A DNA stretch of 64,000 nt, taken from positions 1 to 64,000 of the forward strand of contig JANQGW010000177.1 in the NCBI GenBank assembly GCA_028282905.1. Direction: 5' to 3'. Below the pieces are notes generated by a model, which did no database searches, was not told the origin of the DNA, and worked only from the letters and a program-made list of their open reading frames with translations. Position 1 is the first letter of the stretch; each line of letters opens with the position of its first letter. Made by a program: the position numbers and the translations under genes. This DNA is from Sedimentisphaerales bacterium (GTDB taxonomy: Bacteria > Planctomycetota > Phycisphaerae > Sedimentisphaerales > Anaerohalosphaeraceae). This document shows, piece after piece, positions 19,928 through 28,552 of the stretch.

Positions 19928-20770
19928 TTAATAAGTCCCGTTCTCATAGATAATTTTCCAGGTTGTATCTTTTCTCATCGTATCTATTTTGCCGTCACCA
20001 TTCGTATCTTCAAACAAATCCTCGTCCAGTTCGTAACCGCTGACACTCCCGTCGCCATACCATGTATTGATAACACGTTTTCCATGTGGCAGACTCTGAA
20101 TTGTACTTTGATACCAATAATCTCCACACCACCAATCACTGAGGTAAGCCTTAAAGCCTAAATGGCTAAGCTTGGCGGCAGTGTAAAACCGACGATCAGC
20201 ATTTTGCCCGGAATACAAATCCTCCTCAAAGGCCACACACCGAACTCCGTAATTCGTCCTCATATTAATCCAGTTGATACCCGAATCACGAGGCAGCAGG
20301 CCCTGTCCCAGCGAACTGCCCGGACCAACGTAATTCCAGTGATCGGTACTGCCATTGCTGTTCATGCCCTTTTCATAATTAGCCCCAGTCGTTGGATCTT
20401 TTGCCGTCGGGCAAAACATTATATCAGAGGCGTTATCCAAAATCCCAGACCTATATAGAAAGCCCAATCCTTCATATCCTGCATTGGGCTGACTGTTGCC
20501 ATGCCTTGGCGTATGGGCGTACATCCAATGCAGCGGCATTTTATTGGTTGCCCACTTACTCCCCGCTCCCCATGGAAGCAGTGAATCGTCATTTTCAGCC
20601 GCATACGCAGCTACCGCGTTACCAACCCCGTGGATATTACTGGCACAAATAACCTGTCGAGCCTGGTCTTTCACCTTTCTCAACGCCGGCATAATAATGG
20701 CCATCAGCAACCCTATAATGGCAATGACCACCAGTAATTCTATTAATGTAAAACCTTTCCCTTTTTTCAT
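19928..20770 (-). CDS. prepilin-like protein, type II secretion/pseudopilin N-terminus
   Basis: About 280 residues starting MKKGKGFTLIELLVV. The short basic leader, Gly-Phe cleavage site with Glu at +5, and hydrophobic helix are the prepilin peptidase and methylation signature. ATG at 20770 is chosen because GGAG lies eight bases upstream; the longer frame from 20809 adds a leader that does not fit a prepilin. The C-terminal part has WYGDGSVSGYE, related to the H-X9-DG region of planctomycete DUF1559-type pseudopilins, and ends with an acidic DTNGDGKID calcium-like loop. Likely exported and assembled into, or displayed with, a pseudopilus-like surface structure. Confidence 0.88.
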   Translation of the reverse strand: MKKGKGFTLIELLVVIAIIGLLMAIIMPALRKVKDQARQVICASNIHGVGNAVAAYAAENDDSLLPWGAGSKWATNKMPLHWMYAHTPRHGNSQPNAGYEGLGFLYRSGILDNASDIMFCPTAKDPTTGANYEKGMNSNGSTDHWNYVGPGSSLGQGLLPRDSGINWINMRTNYGVRCVAFEEDLYSGQNADRRFYTAAKLSHLGFKAYLSDWWCGDYWYQSTIQSLPHGKRVINTWYGDGSVSGYELDEDLFEDTNGDGKIDTMRKDTTWKIIYENGTY

Positions 20771-20844
20771 TTCAACATCTCCAAATACACCCAAAAAATC
20801 CCGATCCAATCTCTTTTTCCATTAATCAGAAAAACTAAATCACA

Positions 20845-20878
20845 GCGGCGCCCGTGTTTCAGAGAACACGGGCTCCGC
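20845..20878. other. strong intergenic hairpin
   Basis: A perfect 9-bp stem (20850-20858 with 20865-20873, 6-nt loop) extends past one mismatch to about 14 bp. It lies between the LamG gene ending at 20943 and the prepilin gene starting at 20770. No T-run follows on the minus strand, so it is more likely an mRNA-processing or stability element than a full terminator. Confidence 0.6.
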
Positions 20879-20942
20879 CATGAATGCTTTTTCTTAAATC
20901 CAAACGAATCAGGGAGCGATGACAATCCACTCACTGAAACTA

Positions 20943-22982
20943 TTAGTGAGCAGCGGCAATCCCGCTTTCTAACCAAATTTGTTCAGCAAATGCTTTCAGG
21001 TCATCAATATCAATGTCGCAGTCATCGTCGAGGTCAAAGGTGGGCTCATCCACACAAAGATCGATATTCATGACATCCACATAAAGCTGACCAATTTCGA
21101 ACTTGTCCATGGCGTAGTTATAGAGCCGTACATCATCGAGCAGAAACTCGCCCGGAGAACGCGGACCATCACCACCATAGATATCCGCACCGATACACAG
21201 TTTGCCATCGGCCACCATCAGGCCGATATCAGTCCCTAAATCATCAACGGAAGAAAACTCAACACCATTCAGATAGAGTGCCTTGAAGCTGTTTTCTTCA
21301 TCATAGACAGCCGCCAGGTGATACCAATCGGCGCCATCCAGGAACACATCATCATTGCTTGAATTCAATCCCGGACTGCCGTAGGTATACCATCGCGAAC
21401 CGCGGGTATAGCTGTTCCGCCGCAAAGCCCAACCGGGATTGGTTTCAGTTGTATCGGTCTTGCTGACAAGGCTGCCATAGTAATTGACGGTATCAACATA
21501 ACCGTTTTTAATGTTCTTGATCCAGCAGGAGACTGTTAATGCATCCTGCTTGTAAGCATCAATATGCGGGATCTCAACATAGGAAACATCATTGTTCGTA
21601 ATTGGGGTGTCATTATCGAAGTTATCCAGGTGCAGACAAGCCGTTCCAACGATAGCAACATTCGGATCATATCCAATGGTTCCAACGCCAGTCCCATGAT
21701 TGGCATTCGCCGTGGAGTCATTGAGATTACCTTCAAAGTCCCAGTGTCCAACCAGCCGTTTGATCGCCAGGTATGCCGCAGGAGAGTCACTCTGATGTCC
21801 ATTCGAATCGATGGTTACATGGCAGAAATAATCCCCTTCGTCGCCGGTGTCTGCGGCGATAACCGTTAAGGTGTCAGTACCAGTACCACTGTAATCCGCA
21901 CCATCACTTAACATTACATCCGGTGCCTTATACCACTGGTAGCTCAGACCCGCAGCATCAGGCGGTTCATTCAGCGGATTCGTTGCCACAACCATATAGA
22001 CCGCATCCGAACCGTCATCATCTTTACGGATATTGACCGGATAGTCCTCATCGAACTGCGGATAAGAAGCAACTGTCGAAAACATCCAGAGATCGCCGGC
22101 AATACTGTTGGCATCGTCCTGCAAACGCTCATCCACACGCCAGTAATAAACTTTATCGGTTTCCAGTTCCCACAGCCCCGTCGGATTCCACTCGGTAACA
22201 CCGGGATCTGTCCGTACCACTTCCGTCAGAATCGGAGCATTGTTCGGTTCATTCTCTGCGGACATATACACGATATGCTTCGTAATGGCGGGGTTGATTT
22301 GAGTTGGATTACTCGGATCCACACCCGCATCCCACATAAGACTCGGATCCGTGTCAGGAAAAATCCTGACGGCATTATCAGCAGGAGTCGGATTCGTCGC
22401 ACTTGTTACGACACTATAAGCAACGCCATGATAGACACTTCGCTCTGCACCGCTGGCATAGGCGGTCAATACTTTAATCTCACCACTGCCATCTGCTTCT
22501 GCGATCCCCAAATCCCCTTCAGCTAAATACCATCCAGGGTGAGATTCCAAGCCGGTATCTGTTGAATTGGAAACGCCATAGGTCGTAAGATCACTTCCAT
22601 CGTCGAAACCGCCATCGAGAGCACGCGCACCATCCGATGTCAAACTCGTCAGAATCCATACACGGTATTGGACTCCCGGCGTTAGCCCGATAATTGTCGA
22701 ACGAACCTCGTCACCATAAGTATTGTTTGAACTATACGATACATTGACTGAGCCCAGTAAAGGATCAACCGCTGAACAAAACGCGTTCGTTCGGTAAAAC
22801 CACTTCGGCCCTGCCGGCGGATTAGTATTTTCAGCATCAAACCAGTCAGATGAGCCTGTCTCGGAGAGAACCGTATTCGACCCATCAGCCAGAATTAGAT
22901 TTTCTCCGGTCACATCTGCCTGGAGGCTGCCGCAGGCCACGATAAAACTCATCACGAGTAATAAACTTTTTATCGCATTCAT
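20943..22982 (-). CDS. secreted LamG/Ig surface protein with dockerin-like tail
   Basis: About 679 residues. ATG at 22982 follows AAGGAG and gives a signal peptide (MNAIKSLLLVMSFIVACGSLQA). The middle has a fibronectin/Ig-like region with the strip DTGDEGDYFCHVTI typical of I-set Ig folds. Then comes a LamG/concanavalin-like lectin domain beginning LVGHWDFEGNLNDST and a C-terminal acidic EF-hand-like segment (LDDDCDIDIDDLKAFAEQIW). No catalytic motif is seen. Same architecture as the gene upstream, so the two are paralogues. A glycan-binding surface or secreted role in the carbohydrate locus is inferred. Confidence 0.82.
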   Translation of the reverse strand: MNAIKSLLLVMSFIVACGSLQADVTGENLILADGSNTVLSETGSSDWFDAENTNPPAGPKWFYRTNAFCSAVDPLLGSVNVSYSSNNTYGDEVRSTIIGLTPGVQYRVWILTSLTSDGARALDGGFDDGSDLTTYGVSNSTDTGLESHPGWYLAEGDLGIAEADGSGEIKVLTAYASGAERSVYHGVAYSVVTSATNPTPADNAVRIFPDTDPSLMWDAGVDPSNPTQINPAITKHIVYMSAENEPNNAPILTEVVRTDPGVTEWNPTGLWELETDKVYYWRVDERLQDDANSIAGDLWMFSTVASYPQFDEDYPVNIRKDDDGSDAVYMVVATNPLNEPPDAAGLSYQWYKAPDVMLSDGADYSGTGTDTLTVIAADTGDEGDYFCHVTIDSNGHQSDSPAAYLAIKRLVGHWDFEGNLNDSTANANHGTGVGTIGYDPNVAIVGTACLHLDNFDNDTPITNNDVSYVEIPHIDAYKQDALTVSCWIKNIKNGYVDTVNYYGSLVSKTDTTETNPGWALRRNSYTRGSRWYTYGSPGLNSSNDDVFLDGADWYHLAAVYDEENSFKALYLNGVEFSSVDDLGTDIGLMVADGKLCIGADIYGGDGPRSPGEFLLDDVRLYNYAMDKFEIGQLYVDVMNIDLCVDEPTFDLDDDCDIDIDDLKAFAEQIWLESGIAAAH

Positions 22983-23061
22983 TTGTTTACTCCTTAATAA
23001 AAAGGTATTCACTGTTTAAACCATCTCAATCCTCAGATCACACACAAAAGCTCCAGAAGAA

Positions 23062-25230
23062 CTACGGGGTGATTAGATTATCCAGCATCCATTCACTGGC
23101 CAGAACCGAGAACTCATACATATTGACAACACAGTCGTCATTCAGATCGTACTCCGGCTGTTCCACACAGACATCTTCACCGGTAATACTGCTAAACAAG
23201 CCGGCTGCATCCCACTTATCCATGCCGTAGTTGTATACTCGTACATCTGAAAGAGAACCCTTGAAGTGGCTACTGGGAGCCGTCGGGGTTCCGCTTACAT
23301 AAATCCTGGCCCCCATAACAATCGGTTCACCCAGAACATCACGCATCGGACCGCCGGCAGCCGTTGGCGCAGAGGTCAATTCACCATTCTTAAAGAGTGA
23401 CAGGCCCTCACCATCATAAACTGCAATAAAGTGATTCCATTCACCTTGGGGCATTGACGCGGTTTCAAAAGTACCGCCGGTCTTATTACCCATTCTTACA
23501 GCCATTGTACGAGTGCTCCAGTTGTTACGACACAAATCCATACGGGCAAAGTCCGCACCGTCTATGTTGTAGTAACCGTAGTTCAGGAATCTTCGCCATG
23601 TCGAGGCGCCGTTATCTCTAACCCAGCAGGCAATCGTCAACTGATCTTTGTATTTATTCAGCACATCGTCAATCGTAACTGTCGCATATTGAGTTGACCC
23701 GTCAAAATCCCTTCCGAAGGTGCCCGGAAGTGGCCCGGAAACCAATGCCGGACTATTGAACAGTGTGGCACTGTTACCATTACCGGAAACATCATTCGGA
23801 TCGCCGTCTACAAGCCATTGACCGATCAGTCTTCCTTTTGTCAGAGCGGCAGTATTCGATGTTGTCGAACCTTGCGCATTGGTTACAATACAGTAGTAGT
23901 CGCCCTCGTCAGCAAGGGTCGGAGCAACGATGGTCAGAGTCGGAGAATCGGTACCGATAACCGCATCAGAAGGATCACGCCATTCATAACTCAGCGTACC
24001 TCCAAGCGGATCCGTCGCCGTTAAGGTAAAGACCGCGTCGTCACCGTTTTTCGTGATGACAGTTTCAGGCTGAACAGTAATAACCGGAACAGCCGGTTCA
24101 GTCTTAAACGACCAGATTGGAGCTTTAATATTATTCGGATCATAATCCGCCAAGTCAGAGCCAAGCGATACACCGGTATGGCCGGCGACCGCTTCAACCA
24201 CACACCACTGGTAGGTTTTACCCCGCTGCAGCTCATCAGCGTCACTCGGATCCCAGCTGATCGGATCTGTTCCGCCGCTGACAATCGCCGTCAGATACAG
24301 ATTCGGGTCTGTACTGTCGGCGTCTCTCATATAAACATGATGCTCAACAATATCAGAGTTAATCTGGGTCCAGTCAGTAGAATCGCGGCCTGTTTTCCAG
24401 GACAATACCGCATCAGGTGATTCAAAGGTCTGGGCATCGTAGTGTGCCCAAGGGTCAGGAATCGGAGCATAAGCGTGCGCCGTTACGACACCATCTCCCC
24501 GAACCGTCAAATTATCGATAGCCGAGCCGTACATACGGGTATATAGACCTGTCCAGTTCGCCGGTGCTTCCACCAGATCGTTTATCCGGGATAATTTCAA
24601 ATCAGCATTTGTAACATACGCTGTTAATGTATCTTCAATCGGATTGCCTGAACTATCCGAAAGTTGCTGAACTAACAAAGTACCGGAGCCGTCGCCGCCA
24701 TTCGCTGCCAGATCAAGCTCTGCAACAATGCGTCTGACCGCCGTACCGCCTGCATCGACACCCGAACCAACATTGGAACCCATCGCAGCCTGACGGAAAT
24801 AATATCCGACACTGTTCGTCTGGTGGTGGCCAAATTGGACGCCGACCTCATCACCTTCAATATCCCCGTCGCCATCGGCATCTCCGCCCAGGGTAAACGT
24901 CCAGCCGCCGCTGCCGCTGCCGAGGGCTGTATATTCCAGAATGACGTTGTTTCCGATAATCCCGAAGTCAAAGGACGCATCGTTGAGTCGGCTGGCCTGA
25001 CTGTCACCACCAACATAAGCGACCAATCCGGACAAACCGGCCCAACCACTCAAATCATCACGAACCGCTTGACCGGAAGTAATCTCTACCCATCCGTCCT
25101 GACCGGCAATCGCGGTACCGGGAGTCGGAGAACCCGTCACGTTCCCGTTGTCATAATCATAGACCGCCCCGCCATAGGCACAACTGAATGCCACTAATAA
25201 CATTCCGATAAATACCATTTTCGTTTTCAT
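23062..25230 (-). CDS. secreted LamG/Ig surface protein with dockerin-like tail
   Basis: About 722 residues. Start chosen at 25230 (AGGAGT upstream; signal peptide MKTKMVFIGMLLVAFSCAYG). The N-terminal 200 residues look like a lectin-type beta-sandwich. An Ig-like I-set domain follows (VITKNGDDAVFTL, LADEGDYYCIVTN), then a LamG domain (LIGQWLVDGDPNDVSGNGN), then a dockerin-like tail (LNDDCVVNMYEFSVLASEWM). Paralogue of the gene downstream, which lies 79 nt away on the same strand. No enzyme motif is visible. Probably binds polysaccharide or other surface proteins. Confidence 0.82.
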   Translation of the reverse strand: MKTKMVFIGMLLVAFSCAYGGAVYDYDNGNVTGSPTPGTAIAGQDGWVEITSGQAVRDDLSGWAGLSGLVAYVGGDSQASRLNDASFDFGIIGNNVILEYTALGSGSGGWTFTLGGDADGDGDIEGDEVGVQFGHHQTNSVGYYFRQAAMGSNVGSGVDAGGTAVRRIVAELDLAANGGDGSGTLLVQQLSDSSGNPIEDTLTAYVTNADLKLSRINDLVEAPANWTGLYTRMYGSAIDNLTVRGDGVVTAHAYAPIPDPWAHYDAQTFESPDAVLSWKTGRDSTDWTQINSDIVEHHVYMRDADSTDPNLYLTAIVSGGTDPISWDPSDADELQRGKTYQWCVVEAVAGHTGVSLGSDLADYDPNNIKAPIWSFKTEPAVPVITVQPETVITKNGDDAVFTLTATDPLGGTLSYEWRDPSDAVIGTDSPTLTIVAPTLADEGDYYCIVTNAQGSTTSNTAALTKGRLIGQWLVDGDPNDVSGNGNSATLFNSPALVSGPLPGTFGRDFDGSTQYATVTIDDVLNKYKDQLTIACWVRDNGASTWRRFLNYGYYNIDGADFARMDLCRNNWSTRTMAVRMGNKTGGTFETASMPQGEWNHFIAVYDGEGLSLFKNGELTSAPTAAGGPMRDVLGEPIVMGARIYVSGTPTAPSSHFKGSLSDVRVYNYGMDKWDAAGLFSSITGEDVCVEQPEYDLNDDCVVNMYEFSVLASEWMLDNLITP

Positions 25231-25414
25231 TGTTTTACTCCTAATTAAACCGTTAATCATTCAACACATATAAATCGAAACCCAACACAACACTTTTTAT
25301 CCACTCACATACCCATCCTTTCCATAAAACTAATTCATTTCATCAACCACTCCGACAACGATACACACTTCACTTTCGAATGATCTTCTTCGCTGTTTGT
25401 ATAATGAACCGGTC

Positions 25415-26209
25415 TTATTCTGGAAAGCTCTGCATCCATTCGGGCCATGATGTCGGCGACCGCTTCTCCCAGACCGGATTCCATTTCATTGACCACAGTG
25501 ACTTCAAGCCGATCTCATCAGCAGAGAGATCAAAAAAGACTGAATTGACACGACCATTGTGTCGGTCGATACAGTGAGATGCCATATAGTTGGAATGTGT
25601 ATTATTACTGGAAGCAGTTTCCGTTTCGCGAAGGTAATCATACATGGAAGGCGGCTGATTTGTCATCTGAACATAAGTTTTCCAGTAGGCACTATCCAGG
25701 AGTATAGGAATCCTTGACAGATCTCCTTTAACCGTAAACTTACGCCAGTATTCTTTCGGATTTCCATAGATGAGAGGTGATTCGTCTGAGCAGACATATC
25801 CATTCAGACCGTAACTTCCATAATTAAATGGATCATCACTGCCGGAAACCCAATCATCACGATTGCCCCACGCATACTTACCACCGCCGATGCGATGACC
25901 CGAAACAAGTTTGGTTGCGGAAGGACACGTTCGGACATCATTATTGGAAGTATAATAGGGACGAAGCGCATGAAGCCAGAGTCCGTCATAACTATTCGCC
26001 CCACGCCACCCGGTATGAAATCTGTCAGCATTGTCAGTCGCGTAAGCCCGGAAAATCAAGCCCCACTGATGAAGATTCGATTTACATACAACCTGCCTTG
26101 CCTTCTCTTTCGCCTTATTCATGGAAGGGATGATAATCGAAAGTAACAATGCAATAATCGCAATAACAACGAGCAACTCAATAAGAGTAAAGGCTTTTCG
26201 GTGCTTCAT
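25415..26209 (-). CDS. prepilin-like protein, pseudopilin N-terminus
   Basis: 264 residues, starting MKHRKAFTLIELLVVIAIIA with the canonical prepilin cleavage/methylation site and a helix continuing KAKEKARQVVCKSNLHQWG. ATG is preceded by AAGGAA at eight bases. The C-terminal part carries RHNGRVNSVFFD, a variant of the H-X9-DG motif of planctomycete pseudopilins. First gene after the LacI-type regulator and apparently under its own promoter; it leads a transcript with two LamG proteins and another prepilin-like gene. Confidence 0.88.
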   Translation of the reverse strand: MKHRKAFTLIELLVVIAIIALLLSIIIPSMNKAKEKARQVVCKSNLHQWGLIFRAYATDNADRFHTGWRGANSYDGLWLHALRPYYTSNNDVRTCPSATKLVSGHRIGGGKYAWGNRDDWVSGSDDPFNYGSYGLNGYVCSDESPLIYGNPKEYWRKFTVKGDLSRIPILLDSAYWKTYVQMTNQPPSMYDYLRETETASSNNTHSNYMASHCIDRHNGRVNSVFFDLSADEIGLKSLWSMKWNPVWEKRSPTSWPEWMQSFPE

Positions 26210-26288
26210 TTCGCCAATTCCTTAAAAAATTATCCCTTTTATTCCTCTCAGCTCAGTAGAATTTCAATTGACATCCTCAGCTCACCTG

Positions 26289-26316
26289 CTTATAAAGTAG
26301 GCACAAGTAGGCGCAA
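26289..26316 (-). promoter_or_regulatory. putative promoter with direct repeat before the prepilin/LamG operon
   Basis: On the minus strand TTGCGC (26311-26316), a 16-base spacer and TATAAG (26289-26294). The spacer contains an 8-bp direct repeat, AAGTAGGC on the plus strand at 26295-26302 and 26305-26312, with an inverted partner CCTACTT at 26347-26353. A weak GC-stem plus T7 just upstream (about 26316-26345) may terminate the regulator gene. The assignment is by pattern only. Confidence 0.45.
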
Positions 26317-26411
26317 AAAAACCCTGCTTGAACTCCTGCGGGTCAACCTACTTCGCCAAAAGATCCGGTTGACTCGCAACTTTTTTTGTTTTTACAATTC
26401 CTCTATTCTGC

Positions 26412-27449
26412 TTATGCTGGAATTAACTTTGGGGGAATTGATACAGTCACACCTAATAATGCATCAGGATTCTTGACCCTGAAAGTTAACTTATCTATCG
26501 CACGGCGGGCAATCTCGCCCACATTCAGATCCATGGTGGCCGGACGGGGATTCATTTGAGACAAAAATTCCTCATCATTGCCACAAGAGATAATCTCAAT
26601 ATCTTTTCCGGGTTCTATTCCACGTTTTCTTAGTGATTTATACACATTAATACAAATCTCATCGTTCACAACATGAAGCCCTGTGGGTCTCTGTCTTTCT
26701 GGTATTGACACTAATTGATCGACTAATCCCTCAACGATTGATTTTCCTTTATTGGCATCCCACATGCGTGAAGGAAATGCTTCTACAGCTTCAAGAAGAG
26801 TAACCTGTAATCCTTCCTGTTCTGCAGTCAAATAAAACGAAAAGCCCACCTCACGAAAAGCCAGATGCTGCCGCATGGGATTAAGAAATGCAACTCGTTT
26901 GTGCCCGCGTTCCTGTAAATACTTGAGCGCCATTTGTCCGCGGATTCTGAAATCTGAGGTAATCCAGTCAGCCCACCCCTCAACATAGTGCTCAGAGCCA
27001 AGTAACCCGACCGTATGGATTTCCTTCAGTTTGGACTGCAGTAATTTCGAAGGAACATGCCCAAATACAAATGTCCCATCTAAACGGTCGGTGCTAATCA
27101 TAGGATGTAGCTTTTCGGGGTTCGGCAGGTGCATGATAGACATGATAAAACCACGATCAGTAAGAGCTTTTTCTATTTCAGTCAAAAGCCTTATGAAAAG
27201 CGGCACTTTAAGCAACTCCGCAGGCAGCCCAACCAAAAGAAGCCCGATACATTTTGTCTTGAAAAAATCACCGCTATAATGACCATCGAGACTATCATAG
27301 CCATTTGCTGGCTTGGGATAGCCAACTTTTTTCATTATCTCGTTAACAAGCTTCACCGTATTGGGTGACACATCCCGTTTACCCTTTAGTACTCGGTGTA
27401 CGGTTGTGGTAGATACGCCTGCTTCTTTTGCTATTTCCTGTAATGTCAT
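26412..27449 (-). CDS. LacI-family transcriptional regulator
   Basis: 345 residues. The N-terminal helix-turn-helix MTLQEIAKEAGVSTTTVHRVLKGKRDVSP is the LacI DNA-binding headpiece, including the hinge-side VKLVNEIMKKVGYP. The rest is a periplasmic-binding-protein-like sensor domain ending DIEIISCGNDEEFLSQMNPRPATMDLNVGEIARRAID. ATG at 27449 is taken because GAGAG lies upstream and the headpiece starts there; the frame opens at 27479. It stands directly upstream of the prepilin/LamG/glycosidase genes and likely controls them in response to a sugar. A palindrome in its own promoter suggests autoregulation. Confidence 0.93.
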   Translation of the reverse strand: MTLQEIAKEAGVSTTTVHRVLKGKRDVSPNTVKLVNEIMKKVGYPKPANGYDSLDGHYSGDFFKTKCIGLLLVGLPAELLKVPLFIRLLTEIEKALTDRGFIMSIMHLPNPEKLHPMISTDRLDGTFVFGHVPSKLLQSKLKEIHTVGLLGSEHYVEGWADWITSDFRIRGQMALKYLQERGHKRVAFLNPMRQHLAFREVGFSFYLTAEQEGLQVTLLEAVEAFPSRMWDANKGKSIVEGLVDQLVSIPERQRPTGLHVVNDEICINVYKSLRKRGIEPGKDIEIISCGNDEEFLSQMNPRPATMDLNVGEIARRAIDKLTFRVKNPDALLGVTVSIPPKLIPA

Positions 27450-27512
27450 CGCTTGCTCTCTTTCACTAGTATGCGGCACTATAGAGACCCGCAGGATTTC
27501 TTAATACTACCT

Positions 27513-27540
27513 ATTATCGAAAATTTACGGTAAATGTCAA
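27513..27540 (-). promoter_or_regulatory. sigma70-type promoter with embedded palindromic operator for the LacI-type gene
   Basis: On the minus strand TTGACA (27535-27540), a 16-base spacer and GATAAT (27513-27518). The spacer holds a perfect 13-bp palindrome, ATTTAC-C-GTAAAT (27523-27535), overlapping the last base of the -35 box. This placement is typical of autorepression. Several TTTCCGTA/TACGGAAA strings follow upstream (27546-27595) and share the palindrome half-site TACGG/CCGTA. Confidence 0.7.
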
Positions 27541-28110
27541 TGTTAATTTCCGTAATATTGCATTTTTTTCCGTATTTTTTCCGTATTTTTTTTCACAACC
27601 CCACTACTGTTTGAAGAAAACAAGCTGACCATTGTAATTTACACAAAAAGGTGTTTTTTGTCGGCTGTCCTTGTCGCTCTCTAAAAAACTGAATTAATCA
27701 CTTGCTCACTGATATTTTCTATGTGGGATAATTCAGCAGGCGATCGAAATAGAACTGACATGGCCAGCTTTGAAGGCTGAGCAAATAATTACCATTACTC
27801 ATATGATGCACTGTCAACTGTTTCGTACTGTGGAAATGTTAAGTATCAATCCCCTGAGTTGAAAGAAATACAATTAATACCGTGTTCACATGCAACTATA
27901 TAGACTTCCACTTGTCTCCCCCAAAACCGGTGTTCCGTTTTGAGCTATTAGGTTCTCTGATGAGAATGGACCTGAGGGCGTGGCAATATCCCGGGGACGA
28001 GCAGACGGCAAATCCACCTTAATCACGCGCCCGGTTTTCAGGGAGTATTATAATAATTTAGGGTGTGAGAGTGCTTTTTAAAATCTTATCACAATAGAAA
28101 AGAAAGCATA
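27541..28110. other. long non-coding stretch between regulator promoter and tRNA terminator
   Basis: About 570 bases without a convincing gene. The left part is T-rich with CCGTA repeats. A frame of about 49 codons near 27720-27870 has no start codon or ribosome site. The right part contains the structured element listed separately at 27916-28045. Confidence 0.6.
27916..28045. ncRNA. candidate structured RNA of unknown class
   Basis: A 15-bp closing stem, 27916-27930 with 28031-28045 (one G-G mismatch and one wobble in the minus sense), encloses 100 nt. Inside are a hairpin arm at about 27950-27973 and a second stem joining GGGCGTG (27976-27982) to the CACG..CCC arm (28024-28032). On the minus strand a perfect TATAAT (28047-28052) sits just before the stem, so minus-strand transcription is slightly favoured. 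The rod-like shape recalls 6S-type RNAs, but I cannot match it to a named family. Confidence 0.4.
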
Positions 28111-28144
28111 AAAAAACGCCCCTTACGATACCGTAAAGGGCGTT
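28110..28144 (-). terminator. Rho-independent terminator after tRNA-Glu
   Basis: A 13-bp stem (28132-28144 with 28115-28127, one wobble, 4-nt loop) is followed on the minus strand by a run of T. It lies 6 nt past the tRNA end. Confidence 0.9.
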
Positions 28145-28150
28145 AAATAT

Positions 28151-28224
28151 AGTCCCAAGGGGATTCGAACCCCTGTTGCCGGGTTGAAAACCCGGTGTCC
28201 TAGGCCTGACTAGACGATGGGACC
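28151..28224 (-). tRNA. tRNA-Glu (anticodon TTC)
   Basis: 74-nt cloverleaf on the minus strand. The acceptor is GGTCCCA with TGGGACT (first pair G-U), the anticodon stem CCGGG/CCCGG holds loop TTTTCAA (anticodon TTC), and the T-arm is AGGGG-TTCGAAT-CCCCT. CCA is not encoded at the 3' end, which reads TAT. It lies 20 nt after the ferredoxin stop and may be co-transcribed with it. Confidence 0.95.
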
Positions 28225-28244
28225 ACTACTGCTATTATATTGTA

Positions 28245-28415
28245 CTACTCCATGCTGATGGCTTCTACGGGGCACTCGTCCACGCATACACCGCAATCAA
28301 CACATTTGTCTGCAACGACGACAGCTACGCCGTCCTGCATTTCAATCGCTTCGCTGGGGCAACTATCGATACAAGCGCCGCACCCTGTGCATGAATCATT
28401 TACTACTGCCGGCAT
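28245..28415 (-). CDS. 2[4Fe-4S] ferredoxin
   Basis: A 56-residue protein starting MPAVVNDSCTGCGACIDSCP. It has two classical clusters, C-x2-C-x2-C-x3-C-P at about residues 9-20 and CVDCGVCVDECP at about 39-49, each followed by EAI as in clostridial-type ferredoxins. AAGGG lies eight bases before the ATG. Cytoplasmic low-potential electron carrier. It is followed by tRNA-Glu and a shared terminator. The short length is normal for the family. Confidence 0.95.
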   Translation of the reverse strand: MPAVVNDSCTGCGACIDSCPSEAIEMQDGVAVVVADKCVDCGVCVDECPVEAISME

Positions 28416-28552
28416 TGTCAATCCCTTTCAAAATGTTGTTTAAGTTGTTACCGTCCTAAACAGGCTGGGGAGTTTACAAAATTTCCCCGGCGAATACAAT
28501 ACTTTTTTGCCAAAAAAATTCAAAAAGTTACGTTTTTTGCTTAAAATCCTTC

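Noticed and set aside
27720-27870. A 49-codon open frame (AIEIELTWPALKAEQ...) that might be a protein remnant
   Set aside because: No start codon, no ribosome site and no recognisable motif; too short to separate from chance.
27957-27964. CTGATGAG resembling the core of a hammerhead ribozyme
   Set aside because: No GAAA box or matching stem III/cleavage site follows within the expected distance, so the match is by chance.
27916-28045. Assignment of the structured element as 6S RNA
   Set aside because: A rod with a closing stem and an adjacent -10 box fits in outline, but the conserved central-bubble bases could not be matched on either strand. Left as unassigned.
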